From: Mesorhizobium sp. B4-1-4
GTDB lineage: Bacteria; Pseudomonadota; Alphaproteobacteria; Rhizobiales; Rhizobiaceae
DNA length: 64,000 bases
Assembly (NCBI RefSeq): GCF_006439395.2
Contig: NZ_CP083950.1
Coordinates: forward strand, 2,170,001 to 2,234,000
Direction of reading: 5' to 3'
Both the position numbers and the translations under genes were made by a program. A model generated the notes under the pieces. That model was not told where the DNA came from. It ran no database searches and worked only from the letters and a program-made list of their open reading frames with translations. Position 1 is the first letter of the stretch; every line of letters starts with the position of its first letter. Positions 20,872 through 29,021 of the stretch are shown here, one piece after another.

Positions 20872-23800
20872 TCAGGCCGCGGCGAGCAGGCTCGCATTGC
20901 CGCCCGCCGCCGTGGTGTCGACGCAGACAGCCCGCTCATGCGCATAGGCCGCCGGATTGAGCACCTCGCTGACCAGCGGCACGATCGGCCCGCCGCGCTC
21001 GGCAATCACCTTGCGCACGATGCGCGCCGCCTCGGGCGTTCCAGAAAAGGCGACGACATCGACGCGTAACGAGCGTGCCTCGACCGGATCGGGCCGGCCA
21101 TCGATCGCCGCCAAAGGCAAGCCCTTCCCGGTCAATGCGGACAGTGCGCCGGGAGCTCCCGGCGCCACGGCCAACACCGCATTGCCGGCGGCGAGCGCCT
21201 GGATCGCCTGGGCGAGCAGCGTATCGCCATCTGGACCGAGGCACAGCACCCGACCGCGCGGTGACAGCGATAGCGTGTTGGCCTCGCCGGTCGGCCCGGG
21301 CAAATCGACTTGGCCGAAGTCGATGCTGGCGGCGGCAGCGATCGCCGCCGCTCCCTTACCGCGCAGATGCTTGCGCAGGATGGCGATGCGGTCCGGACGG
21401 GTCGACCAGCCGCCAAGCGCCGGATCCGGCAGATTGTCGGCCAGTTCGGTCGCCGTCACCTTGTGGCCGTCCAGCACATGCGTACCGGCCTCGGGGCCTT
21501 TGCGGAAGCGTCGGAGATAGTGCGGCCCGCCGGCCTTTGGTCCCGTACCGGACAGCCCCTCGCCGCCGAACGGCTGCGATCCCACCACGGCGCCGATCTG
21601 GTTGCGGTTGACATAGATGTTGCCGGCATGGATGCCGTCGACGAAATGCTGCACGCGGCCTTCGATACGGGTGTGCAGGCCGAAGGTCAGGCCATAGCCC
21701 TTGCGATTGATCGCCGCGATCACCGTATCGATCTCGTCGGCGTCGAACGTCGAAACGTGCAGCACCGGCCCGAACACCTCGCGCTCCATCTCCTCGATGC
21801 CCTTGACCCGAAAGACGTGCGGTGCCACGAAGCGGCCGTCCTTCGGAGCTTCGAGCTTGGCGATCAGCCTGCCCTCGAGGCCCTTCTTGGTGCAATAATC
21901 GCTGATCGAGGCCTGTGCCTCGTCATCGATGACCGGACCGACATCGGTCGAGATCAGCCAGGGATCGCCGACGTTGAGCGCTTCCATCGCGCCCTTCAGC
22001 ATCTCCAGCATCTTCTTCTCGACGTCCTTCTGCACATAGAGCACGCGCAGCGCCGAACAGCGCTGGCCCGCACTCTGGAAGGCCGAGGCCAGGATATCGC
22101 GTACCGCCTGTTCCGGCAGGGCCGTGGAATCGACGATCATGGCGTTGAGGCCGCCGGTCTCGGCGATCAGCATGGCATCTGGCGCGGCGGTCTCGGCCAG
22201 CTGCTTTTCGATCAGCTTGGCGACCTCGGTCGACCCGGTGAAGCAGACACCTGCAATGCGCGGGTCGGCGGTCAGCGGCCCGCCGACCGACGGGCCGTCG
22301 CCTGGCAGAAGCTGGATAACGTCTTCCGGCACGCCGGCCTCGCGCAGCAATTCGACGGCGCGGAAGGCGATCAGCGGCGTCTGCTCGGCGGGCTTCGCGA
22401 TCACCGAATTGCCGGTGACGAGTGCCGCCGCGATCTGGCCGGTGAAAATGGCGAGCGGGAAATTCCACGGTGAAATGCAGACGATGGCGCCCCGCGCCTC
22501 GGTGCCCGCTTCGGCATTTGCCGCCTCGGCGGCGTAGTAGCGCAGGAAGTCTACGGCCTCGCGCACCTCGGCGACCCCGTCGGCCAACGACTTGCCGGCT
22601 TCGCGGGTTGCCAGCGCGAAAAATTCGACAGCATTGGCTTCATAGAGATCGGCGGCGCGGTTGAGGATGGCGGCACGTTCGGCAACTGGACGTCTAGCCC
22701 AGGCCGGCTGTGCTTCCACCGCGATGCGCACGGCGGTCGAGACCTGCTCGGCGGTGGCCTCGTGAACCGTGCCGACCACCTCGCCGGGTTTCGCCGGATT
22801 GACGATCGGGCGCTGCTTGCCGGCGCCCGCGGCGCGCGTGATCGGCTTGGCGTGCCAGCGGTCCGGCCCGGCAAAGGCCGCCCTTGCCTTGTCGATTGCC
22901 GCGAGCGTCACCGTGTCGGTGATGTCGAATCCCTTCGAATTGCGGCGGCCGGCTCCGAATATCTGGGAAGGCCGGGTAATCGCCGGATTGGCGGCCGGCC
23001 CCTGGTGCTCGATCGTCTCGAGCGGATCGCGGGCAATGTCCTCCGGCTCGACATCCTCGTCGGTCAGCTGGTGCACAAAGGAGGAATTGGCGCCGTTCTC
23101 CAGCAGCCGGCGAACCAGATAGGCCAGCAGGTCGGAATGCGCGCCGACCGGCGCATAGATGCGGCAGCGCGTGCCTTCGGCCTTGCGCACCGTCTCGTGC
23201 AGCGCCTCGCCCATGCCATGCAGGCGCTGGAACTCGAAGCAATCGCGATCTCCCGCCATGGACAGGATGGCCGCGACGGTGTGGGCGTTGTGCGTGGCGA
23301 ATTGCGGATAGATGCGGTCGGTCATGCCAAGTAGCTTCTTGGCGCAGGCTATGTAGGAGACGTCGGTGTTGGCCTTGCGGGTGAAGACGGGATAGCCGGA
23401 AAGCCCAAGCGTCTGCGCCCGCTTGATCTCGGTGTCCCAATAGGCGCCCTTCACCAGCCGCACCATGATGGTGCGATCGTACTTCTTCGCCAGCGCGTAG
23501 AGCCAGTCGATGGCAAACGCGGCGCGCGGCCCATAGGCCTGGACGACGACGCCGAAACCATTCCAGCCGGCGAGTTCCGGCTCGGCCAGCACCCGCTCGA
23601 TCACGTCGAGCGACAAATCGAGGCGGTCGGCCTCCTCGGCATCGATATTGAGGCCCATGCGCGAATGGCGCGCTGCGAGCGCCAGCGTCAGCAGGCGCTC
23701 GGCCATGACCGGCAGCATCTCTTCCTTCTGCGCCACCTCATAGCGTGGATGCAGCGCCGAGAGCTTGACCGAGATGCCATGGTTCTGGCGGATGTCGGGG

Positions 23801-24480
23801 CTGTTGGAACCGGAATCGAGCGAGGAAATGGCGTCGGCATAGGCCCTGTGGTAGCGCAAGGCGTCGGCCTCGGTGCGGGCGGCCTCGCCCAGCATGTCGA
23901 AGGAATAGAGATAGCCCTTCTGGATCATCGGCCTGCCGCGCTTGACGGCTTCCGCGATGGTGCGGCCGAGCACGAACTGCTCGCCCATTTCGCGCATGGC
24001 GGCGGCGACCGCCTTGCGGATGACCGGCTCGCCCAATCGCCGCACCATCGAACGCAACGTGCCTTCGATGCCGCCCTCGCCCTCGTCGAGTACGCGGCCA
24101 GTTAGCATCAGCGCCCAGGTCGAAGCATTGACGAAGATCGAGCTCGAACCGCCAGAATGCGCCGACCAATCGTGCGGCGCGATCTTGTCGGCGATGAGAT
24201 CGTCCATCGTCTCGGTATCGGGCACGCGCAGCAGCGCCTCGGCCAGGCACATCAGCGCCACGCCTTCCTTGGTGGAGAGGCCATAGGCGGAGAGGAAGAC
24301 CTCCATGAGCCGTGGATCCGACGAGCCGCGCACCGCCCGCACCAGCTCGGCGGCGCGGGCCGAAATCGCCCTTCGGTTCTCGGCCGAGAGCCCCGTCGTC
24401 TCCGCCAGACGCTTCAGCGCCTCGTCTTCGTCGGGCAGGTAGTTGGCACGGATCTGCTGGCGGATGGCGTCGAGCGGCAT
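20872..24480 (-). CDS. putA: Bifunctional proline dehydrogenase / P5C dehydrogenase PutA
   Basis: A 1202-residue enzyme that oxidises proline to glutamate in two steps. The FAD-dependent proline dehydrogenase barrel (about 170-480) shows RLVKGAYWD, RKANTDVSYIACAK, FATHNAHTVAA and APVGAHSDLLAYLVRRLLEN. The NAD-dependent aldehyde dehydrogenase domain (about 560-1010) has the catalytic cysteine in SAGQRCSALRVLYVQ and glutamate in IAETGGLNAMIVDS. A C-terminal ALDH-like tail follows. There is no N-terminal ribbon-helix-helix, so unlike E. coli PutA it does not self-regulate. The ATG at 24480 has AGGA at the right distance; a start at 24501 has none. putR is divergent. Confidence 0.95.
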   Translation of the reverse strand: MPLDAIRQQIRANYLPDEDEALKRLAETTGLSAENRRAISARAAELVRAVRGSSDPRLMEVFLSAYGLSTKEGVALMCLAEALLRVPDTETMDDLIADKIAPHDWSAHSGGSSSIFVNASTWALMLTGRVLDEGEGGIEGTLRSMVRRLGEPVIRKAVAAAMREMGEQFVLGRTIAEAVKRGRPMIQKGYLYSFDMLGEAARTEADALRYHRAYADAISSLDSGSNSPDIRQNHGISVKLSALHPRYEVAQKEEMLPVMAERLLTLALAARHSRMGLNIDAEEADRLDLSLDVIERVLAEPELAGWNGFGVVVQAYGPRAAFAIDWLYALAKKYDRTIMVRLVKGAYWDTEIKRAQTLGLSGYPVFTRKANTDVSYIACAKKLLGMTDRIYPQFATHNAHTVAAILSMAGDRDCFEFQRLHGMGEALHETVRKAEGTRCRIYAPVGAHSDLLAYLVRRLLENGANSSFVHQLTDEDVEPEDIARDPLETIEHQGPAANPAITRPSQIFGAGRRNSKGFDITDTVTLAAIDKARAAFAGPDRWHAKPITRAAGAGKQRPIVNPAKPGEVVGTVHEATAEQVSTAVRIAVEAQPAWARRPVAERAAILNRAADLYEANAVEFFALATREAGKSLADGVAEVREAVDFLRYYAAEAANAEAGTEARGAIVCISPWNFPLAIFTGQIAAALVTGNSVIAKPAEQTPLIAFRAVELLREAGVPEDVIQLLPGDGPSVGGPLTADPRIAGVCFTGSTEVAKLIEKQLAETAAPDAMLIAETGGLNAMIVDSTALPEQAVRDILASAFQSAGQRCSALRVLYVQKDVEKKMLEMLKGAMEALNVGDPWLISTDVGPVIDDEAQASISDYCTKKGLEGRLIAKLEAPKDGRFVAPHVFRVKGIEEMEREVFGPVLHVSTFDADEIDTVIAAINRKGYGLTFGLHTRIEGRVQHFVDGIHAGNIYVNRNQIGAVVGSQPFGGEGLSGTGPKAGGPHYLRRFRKGPEAGTHVLDGHKVTATELADNLPDPALGGWSTRPDRIAILRKHLRGKGAAAIAAAASIDFGQVDLPGPTGEANTLSLSPRGRVLCLGPDGDTLLAQAIQALAAGNAVLAVAPGAPGALSALTGKGLPLAAIDGRPDPVEARSLRVDVVAFSGTPEAARIVRKVIAERGGPIVPLVSEVLNPAAYAHERAVCVDTTAAGGNASLLAAA

Positions 24481-24582
24481 GGCGGTCCTATGAGCAAGCA
24501 TAAGGGAGCGGCCCGGCGGTCACCGGACCGAATGGCGCAAGCTAGCACAGGCGCGAATTTTCGTCGGTCCAAAGAAATCGAC

Positions 24583-24588
24583 ATTATA
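24583..24588 (-). promoter_or_regulatory. Possible putA -10 element
   Basis: The minus strand reads TATAAT here, about 100 nt upstream of the putA start, in the AT-rich 152-nt gap shared with putR. No good -35 hexamer stands 16-18 nt away, which suits an activator-dependent promoter. PutR binding between the genes is expected by family but not visible as a clear palindrome. Confidence 0.35.
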
Positions 24589-24632
24589 GCTCATTTAGTC
24601 TATCATAGCGGCATGAATTCATCAAATGGACT

Positions 24633-25094
24633 ATGTTTTTCATGGCAGAAGACCAATTGGACCGGATCGATAGGAACATCCTGTCGGCGCTGGCGAGCAA
24701 CGGCCGGCTTTCCATGTCCGAACTGGCGGCAAAGGTCGGCCTTTCCAAGACGCCGGTGCAGGCGCGGGTGAAGCGGCTGGAGAAGGACGGCTATATCAGA
24801 GGCTACCAGGCGATCATTGATCGGGAGCGCATGGGCGAAGGCCATGTCGCCTTCGTCCAGGTGAAATTGTCGGACACCCGCTCCGCCGCGCTGGACGCTT
24901 TCAACCGCGCCGTCCAGGGCGTGCCGGAGATCGAGCAGTGCCACATGATGGCGTCGAGCTTCGACTATCTGCTGAAGGTGCGCACCAGGGACATTGCCGC
25001 CTATCGCCGCGTGCTCGGCGAGCGTATTTCGGCCCTGCCTCATGTCGCCCAGACCTCCACCTTCGTGGCAATGGAGACGGTGAAGGATCGATGA
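24633..25094 (+). CDS. putR: Lrp/AsnC family regulator, probable proline catabolism activator PutR
   Basis: A 153-residue Lrp/AsnC protein. The helix-turn-helix is ILSALASNGRLSMSELAAKV with GLSKTPVQARVKRLEKDGYI, followed by an AsnC ligand-binding domain (CHMMASSFDYLLKVRTRDIA). In Agrobacterium and Rhodobacter the Lrp-like PutR lies divergent from putA and activates it with proline; the arrangement here is the same. The start may be ATG 24633 or ATG 24642; neither has a strong ribosome-binding site. The TGA stop is part of a palindromic repeat (25092-25142). Confidence 0.88.
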   Translation: MFFMAEDQLDRIDRNILSALASNGRLSMSELAAKVGLSKTPVQARVKRLEKDGYIRGYQAIIDRERMGEGHVAFVQVKLSDTRSAALDAFNRAVQGVPEIEQCHMMASSFDYLLKVRTRDIAAYRRVLGERISALPHVAQTSTFVAMETVKDR

Positions 25095-25142
25095 CCATGA
25101 TCCCGAAAAGCAGACGCCGGTTTTCGGACGAGATCATGGTCA
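25092..25142. repeat. Rhizobial palindromic repeat / bidirectional terminator
   Basis: TGACCATGATCCCGAAAA (25092-25109) pairs with TTTTCGG (25121-25127) and GATCATGGTCA (25132-25142), with a 4-nt bulge. This form of repeat is common between rhizobial genes. It lies between convergent putR and the peroxidase gene, where it can end both transcripts. The repeat supplies the putR stop codon. Confidence 0.65.
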
Positions 25143-25158
25143 AACAAGAAAACAGAGC

Positions 25159-26358
25159 CTATTCCGAAAGCGTCTTCAGGAACGCCACCAGCGCCGCGCG
25201 CTCGCGATCCGAAAGCTGCAGCGGATGGATTTCGGATACGCCTTCGACGCTCGGTGCAGCCTTGGCGTAGTGCGCAACCACTTCGTCGAGCGACGAAAAC
25301 TGACCGGCGTGCATATAGGGCGGGCGTGTTGCCGCGCCGCGCAGCGACGGTGTCTTGTAGCCGCGGATCAGTTCCGGCGCGTCCTTGACCATGAAGCGCA
25401 ACTCGCCGCAGGAGCTGACGTCGCCATCCCGATACGCGCCGAAGCAGTTGAACGGGTCAGTCTCCACCTGCACTACCGCGTCGATGCGCCCGCGATCCGG
25501 CGGCAGGCCCGCAACGGGCGGCACGCCCGTGTTGTGAAAGCCGTTGTCGGTGAAGCGCGGGCCGTTGTGACAGGTCACGCAATTGGCCTTGCCGATGAAC
25601 AGTTTCAGCCCAAGGATCTCCTCCCTGGAAAAGGCTGCGTCGTCTTTCGGCTCGGCGCCTGTGACGAGGTCCAGCGCAAAGCGGTCGAAACGCGTCTGTG
25701 CCGGTTCGATCGAGCGTTCGAAGGCCGCGATCGCCTTGCCTATGTTGGTATAGACGCGGTTGACGGAGTCGCGCTGCGCGTCGCTCATCGCGTTCCAGGC
25801 AGCCTTCTCGACATCGCTTCCAATCGGGCTGGCATTGAGCGGAATGCCGGAGAAATCGGGCAGCGGCCCGAAGATGCGCTCATAACGTTCGCCGAAGCGC
25901 GCCTTGATGTAGTGCGCGTAGGCGGCGCGGTTGCCCGCTTGCTCCAGCGGGTTTTCCAGCGGCGTCAGCGCTTGCGCCCACAGACTGTCGCGACGGCCGT
26001 CCCAGAAGAACCAGGGGTCGCGCGCCACGCCGGCCAGCGCCATGGTGCGGCGGTTGGTGCGGCCGATGCCCACCGCCTGCGGCAGGTCATCCTGGAACTG
26101 CCGGTCGATCTTGTGGCAGGTCGAGCAGGACACCGTACCGTCGCGACTCATCCCTACGTCGAAGAACAGCGTCGAGCCAAAAGCCGCGGCCGCCGGCACG
26201 TCGGCAAAACGGTTGGTGGTGTCGGGCTTCAGAAGCGGCAGCGTGTTCAACGCCAGAGAAGCGATGGTCTTCTTCTCGGCGTCGGAGAAATCCGGTTTGC
26301 CGCAGCCAGCGAGGATGGCCGCCACTGTCAGCGCCAGAAAGAAGAAAAGACGCTTCAT
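25159..26358 (-). CDS. Di-haem cytochrome c peroxidase family lipoprotein
   Basis: A 399-residue exported protein with a lipoprotein signal (FFFLALTVAAILAGC, cysteine at about 19). Two haem c sites are present: CSTCHK (about 78-83) and CVTCHN in the second half, the layout of the CcpA/MauG di-haem peroxidase family. The conserved methionine region (RGAATRPPYMHAGQF) lies near the C-terminus. Family members reduce H2O2 with periplasmic electrons or modify partner proteins. It follows a FixH/YtkA-like gene by 7 nt on the same strand, so the two are probably one transcript. Confidence 0.9.
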   Translation of the reverse strand: MKRLFFFLALTVAAILAGCGKPDFSDAEKKTIASLALNTLPLLKPDTTNRFADVPAAAAFGSTLFFDVGMSRDGTVSCSTCHKIDRQFQDDLPQAVGIGRTNRRTMALAGVARDPWFFWDGRRDSLWAQALTPLENPLEQAGNRAAYAHYIKARFGERYERIFGPLPDFSGIPLNASPIGSDVEKAAWNAMSDAQRDSVNRVYTNIGKAIAAFERSIEPAQTRFDRFALDLVTGAEPKDDAAFSREEILGLKLFIGKANCVTCHNGPRFTDNGFHNTGVPPVAGLPPDRGRIDAVVQVETDPFNCFGAYRDGDVSSCGELRFMVKDAPELIRGYKTPSLRGAATRPPYMHAGQFSSLDEVVAHYAKAAPSVEGVSEIHPLQLSDRERAALVAFLKTLSE

Positions 26359-26365
26359 CGATCGC

Positions 26366-26860
26366 TCACAGCACCACGTTGAACAGCACCGTGTCGGAGC
26401 CGGCGGTGGCCGAGATGGCGAAGTGCAGCTGCCACCAGCCGCTCATCGTGAATTTCACCCCCTCGATGCGATAGCGGCCGTCGCCGAGATAGTCGGTCGC
26501 CTGCGGGCTGGTCGGAAGGCCGTGATTGTGCTGCGGCATTCCCCCGGAGATGGTGATCGCGGCCCCCTCCACCGGCGCACCGGCCTTCGTCTTCAAGGTC
26601 AGCAGCCAGGATTCCAGCTCGCCCTGCCGCACGACGCCCCTCTCCGGCGCGAAGCTCGCCATGAACAGCCCGTTGTCCGTGGTCTTTGTCCGCGAGACAT
26701 CCGGGCCGATGGGCTGTGCCGATTGCGGCGCGGTCAGATAGACGATCGCGAGAACGCCGACCAGCAGAGCAGCCAGACCAAGACCTGCCAGGAGATAACG
26801 CCATAACGATGCCAAACCAGTTCCTCTTCTGCGGACAACGTTCTGCCGGGAGGATCGCAT
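26366..26860 (-). CDS. FixH/YtkA-like membrane-anchored protein
   Basis: A protein of up to 164 residues with one N-terminal membrane anchor (LLAGLGLAALLVGVLAIVYL) and a periplasmic immunoglobulin-like domain of the FixH/YtkA kind (FAPERGVVRQGELESWLLTL, GMPQHNHGLP, GVKFTMSGWWQLHFAI). The His-rich GMPQHNHGLP loop suggests metal contact. The start is uncertain: ATG 26860 lacks a clear ribosome-binding site, while TTG 26815 (MASLWRYLL) has AGAGGA at good spacing and would give a 149-residue product. It pairs with the di-haem peroxidase immediately downstream. Function unknown beyond the shared redox context. Confidence 0.75.
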   Translation of the reverse strand: MRSSRQNVVRRRGTGLASLWRYLLAGLGLAALLVGVLAIVYLTAPQSAQPIGPDVSRTKTTDNGLFMASFAPERGVVRQGELESWLLTLKTKAGAPVEGAAITISGGMPQHNHGLPTSPQATDYLGDGRYRIEGVKFTMSGWWQLHFAISATAGSDTVLFNVVL

Positions 26861-26965
26861 CCCGCCAGGCCGTGGGAAACGCTGTGGCGGAAAAAAGCCT
26901 GCTTGCCAAGCATGGCGCTGTCGCCGGCAAAAAGCTACAGCACCAAAATCACTGGAGGATTGCAG

Positions 26966-27898
26966 ATGGCGGGAAACGGCGTCGCCTCGATCGGCGAATG
27001 CATGCTCGAATTGTCGGGGCAGACCGGCCCCAACTGGCGCATGGGTTTTGCCGGCGACACGTTCAACACACTGTGGGCGCTGCATGCGTTGAGCGGGGAC
27101 CGGCCGGCAACCTATGTCTCGGCCTTCGGCGACGACCCCTTCTCGCAGGGCCAGATCGGCTTCTTCGTCGAAAACGGCATCGGCATCGGCTCCAGCCCGG
27201 TGATACCGGGAGCGCGCCCCGGCCTCTATGCGATCACGTTGACCGGCGCCGAGCGCTCCTTCACCTACTGGCGCGGCGACGCCGCCGCACGGCAGCTCGC
27301 GTCGGACGCTGAGGCACTGTCGAAAAGCCTGAAAAATCAGTCGCTTGTCTACTTCAGCGGAATCACTTTGGCAATTCTGGACGAGGCCGCGCGCAAAACG
27401 CTGGTGACGGCCCTGGCCAAGGCGCGGGCGGCTGGCTCGCTGATCGCCTTCGATCCCAATTACCGGCCACGGCTCTGGCGCAACCGCCAGGACGCGCAGG
27501 CGGCGATCGTCGAAGCGCTTGATGTCACCGACATCGCGTTGCCGACCTTCCCCGACGAGCAGATGCTGTTTGATGATGCATCGCCACGGGCAACCGCGGA
27601 GCGGCTCGGGCGACAGGTCGGCGAAGTTGTCGTCAAGAATGGCGAGCAGCCGGCATTGGTTGCCGAAAACGCGACAGTGGAGGATGTGCCCGCGATCCAT
27701 GTCGCTGCCCCCGCCGACACGACCGGCGCCGGCGATTCCTTCAATGGCGGCTATCTCGCGGCGCGTCTTGCCGGTCATGGCCCTCGGGAAGCCGTCCGCC
27801 GGGCCCATCGTGTCGCCGCCGCCGTGGTGCAGGTTAGCGGCGCGCTGGCGCCATTCGAGACTCTGCGAACTGCGTTCGACGGCCTAGGTCCAACCTGA
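26966..27898 (+). CDS. kdgK: 2-keto-3-deoxygluconate kinase (PfkB family)
   Basis: A 310-residue ribokinase-fold sugar kinase. The N-terminus GVASIGECMLELSG and GFAGDTFNTLWAL match KdgK-type enzymes. The C-terminal PfkB signature DTTGAGDSFNGGYLA holds the catalytic aspartate, and FDPNYRPRLW is typical of KDG kinases. The reaction is ATP-dependent phosphorylation of 2-keto-3-deoxygluconate to KDPG, which enters the Entner-Doudoroff route. TGGAGG precedes the ATG at 26966. It is divergent from the FixH-like gene and convergent with galM; no aldolase lies nearby. Confidence 0.87.
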   Translation: MAGNGVASIGECMLELSGQTGPNWRMGFAGDTFNTLWALHALSGDRPATYVSAFGDDPFSQGQIGFFVENGIGIGSSPVIPGARPGLYAITLTGAERSFTYWRGDAAARQLASDAEALSKSLKNQSLVYFSGITLAILDEAARKTLVTALAKARAAGSLIAFDPNYRPRLWRNRQDAQAAIVEALDVTDIALPTFPDEQMLFDDASPRATAERLGRQVGEVVVKNGEQPALVAENATVEDVPAIHVAAPADTTGAGDSFNGGYLAARLAGHGPREAVRRAHRVAAAVVQVSGALAPFETLRTAFDGLGPT

Positions 27899-27909
27899 TC
27901 CTCGGAGAT

Positions 27910-28932
27910 TTAAGGCAGGCGGAACCGGTATTCCGTCACATGGTGGTAGATCGCGCCAGGCCACAGCGTCGCCTGCGGGAAATACGGCCGGTTCGGTGCA
28001 TCCGGCCATGTCTGCGGCTCCAGGCAGAAGCCGCAGAAAGGCTTGTAGCCGCGCCCCTCCAGCCCGGTGCGCGGCGTCACGTACTGACCAGTGTAGAGCT
28101 GAATACCGGGCTCCGTGGTCCAGACCTCCATTTCGACACCTGAACTCGCCCCTTGCGTCCATGACGCCTGCTTCAGCGGCCCACGCGTCGAGGCAAGGCA
28201 GAAATTCCGGTCGTAGGGAAGCTGCTCGCCCTCGGTTTCCATGCGCAACGGCCGTGCCTGACGGAAATCATAGGGCGTGCCGTCAACCGGCTTGACCACG
28301 CCGGTCGGGATCATGTCGCCATCAACCGGCAGATAGGCGCCGGCATTGAGCATCATCCGGTGGTCGAGGATGTCGCCGGCGCCGCCATCATCCAGGTTGA
28401 AATAGGAGTGCTGGGAGAGATTGCACAGCGTCGGCTCCTCGCAGGTCGCCGTCAGTTCGACGCTGAGCGTCCCGGGGATCTTCAACCGGTAGGTGCAAGT
28501 GACGTCGAGCGCGCCGGGAAAACCCATCGCACCGTCCGGATCGTGCAGCGTCAGCGTGACGAAGTCCCTGCCATGCAGCGAAACCGCCCACGGCCGATGC
28601 GAATAGCCTTGCGAGCCGCCATGCAGCGTATGCTTGCCGAGGAAGTTGCGTTCCGTCTGGTAACGGTTGCCGCCAATCGTGAAGCGGCCGTCGGCGATGC
28701 GATTGGCATAGCGGCCAACCACCGCGCCGAAGAAGGCAGTATCGGTTTCATAGGCTTCCAGATTGCCGTAGCCGAGCACCAGCGGTGCATCGTGCCCGGT
28801 CAGGCGCAAATCCTGGACGATGGCGCCAAATCCGATGATATTGGCGGTGAGGCCGCCGCCTCTGATCGTGAAGCGGCGCACCGGCTCGCCTGCCTGAGTC
28901 GTGCCGAAAACCTCGCCGTCCTTCATCGCCAT
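27910..28932 (-). CDS. galM: Aldose 1-epimerase
   Basis: A 340-residue galactose mutarotase-like protein. Conserved elements include GRYANRIADGRFTI, NFLGKHTLHGGSQGYSHRPW (catalytic His region), NLSQHSYFNLDDGG (second His) and YTGQYVTPR with the C-terminal FCLEPQTWPDAPNRPYFPQA (catalytic Glu). It interconverts alpha and beta anomers of aldoses. It lies 89 nt after gabD on the same strand with a strong hairpin between, so may be a separate message. Its stop is 12 nt from kdgK's. Confidence 0.9.
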   Translation of the reverse strand: MAMKDGEVFGTTQAGEPVRRFTIRGGGLTANIIGFGAIVQDLRLTGHDAPLVLGYGNLEAYETDTAFFGAVVGRYANRIADGRFTIGGNRYQTERNFLGKHTLHGGSQGYSHRPWAVSLHGRDFVTLTLHDPDGAMGFPGALDVTCTYRLKIPGTLSVELTATCEEPTLCNLSQHSYFNLDDGGAGDILDHRMMLNAGAYLPVDGDMIPTGVVKPVDGTPYDFRQARPLRMETEGEQLPYDRNFCLASTRGPLKQASWTQGASSGVEMEVWTTEPGIQLYTGQYVTPRTGLEGRGYKPFCGFCLEPQTWPDAPNRPYFPQATLWPGAIYHHVTEYRFRLP

Positions 28933-28982
28933 GCCCGCAAACGCCAGTTGATCCAGAAAAGTTCGGCTGGTCTTCCATGAGA

Positions 28983-29009
28983 GATGGGAGGGCCAACGGC
29001 CTTCCCATC
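28983..29009. terminator. Hairpin between gabD and galM
   Basis: The 12-nt arms GATGGGAGGGCC (28983-28994) and GGCCTTCCCATC (28998-29009) pair with one mismatch around a 3-nt loop, just beyond the gabD stop. There is no T-tract, so it is either a weak or Rho-assisted terminator or a processing/attenuation hairpin ahead of galM. Confidence 0.4.
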
Positions 29010-29021
29010 CGGGAAGCTCTA

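Noticed and set aside
26366..27808. 480-residue minus-strand reading through kdgK
   Set aside because: Only its last ~150 residues are a credible FixH-like protein; the rest is antisense to kdgK.
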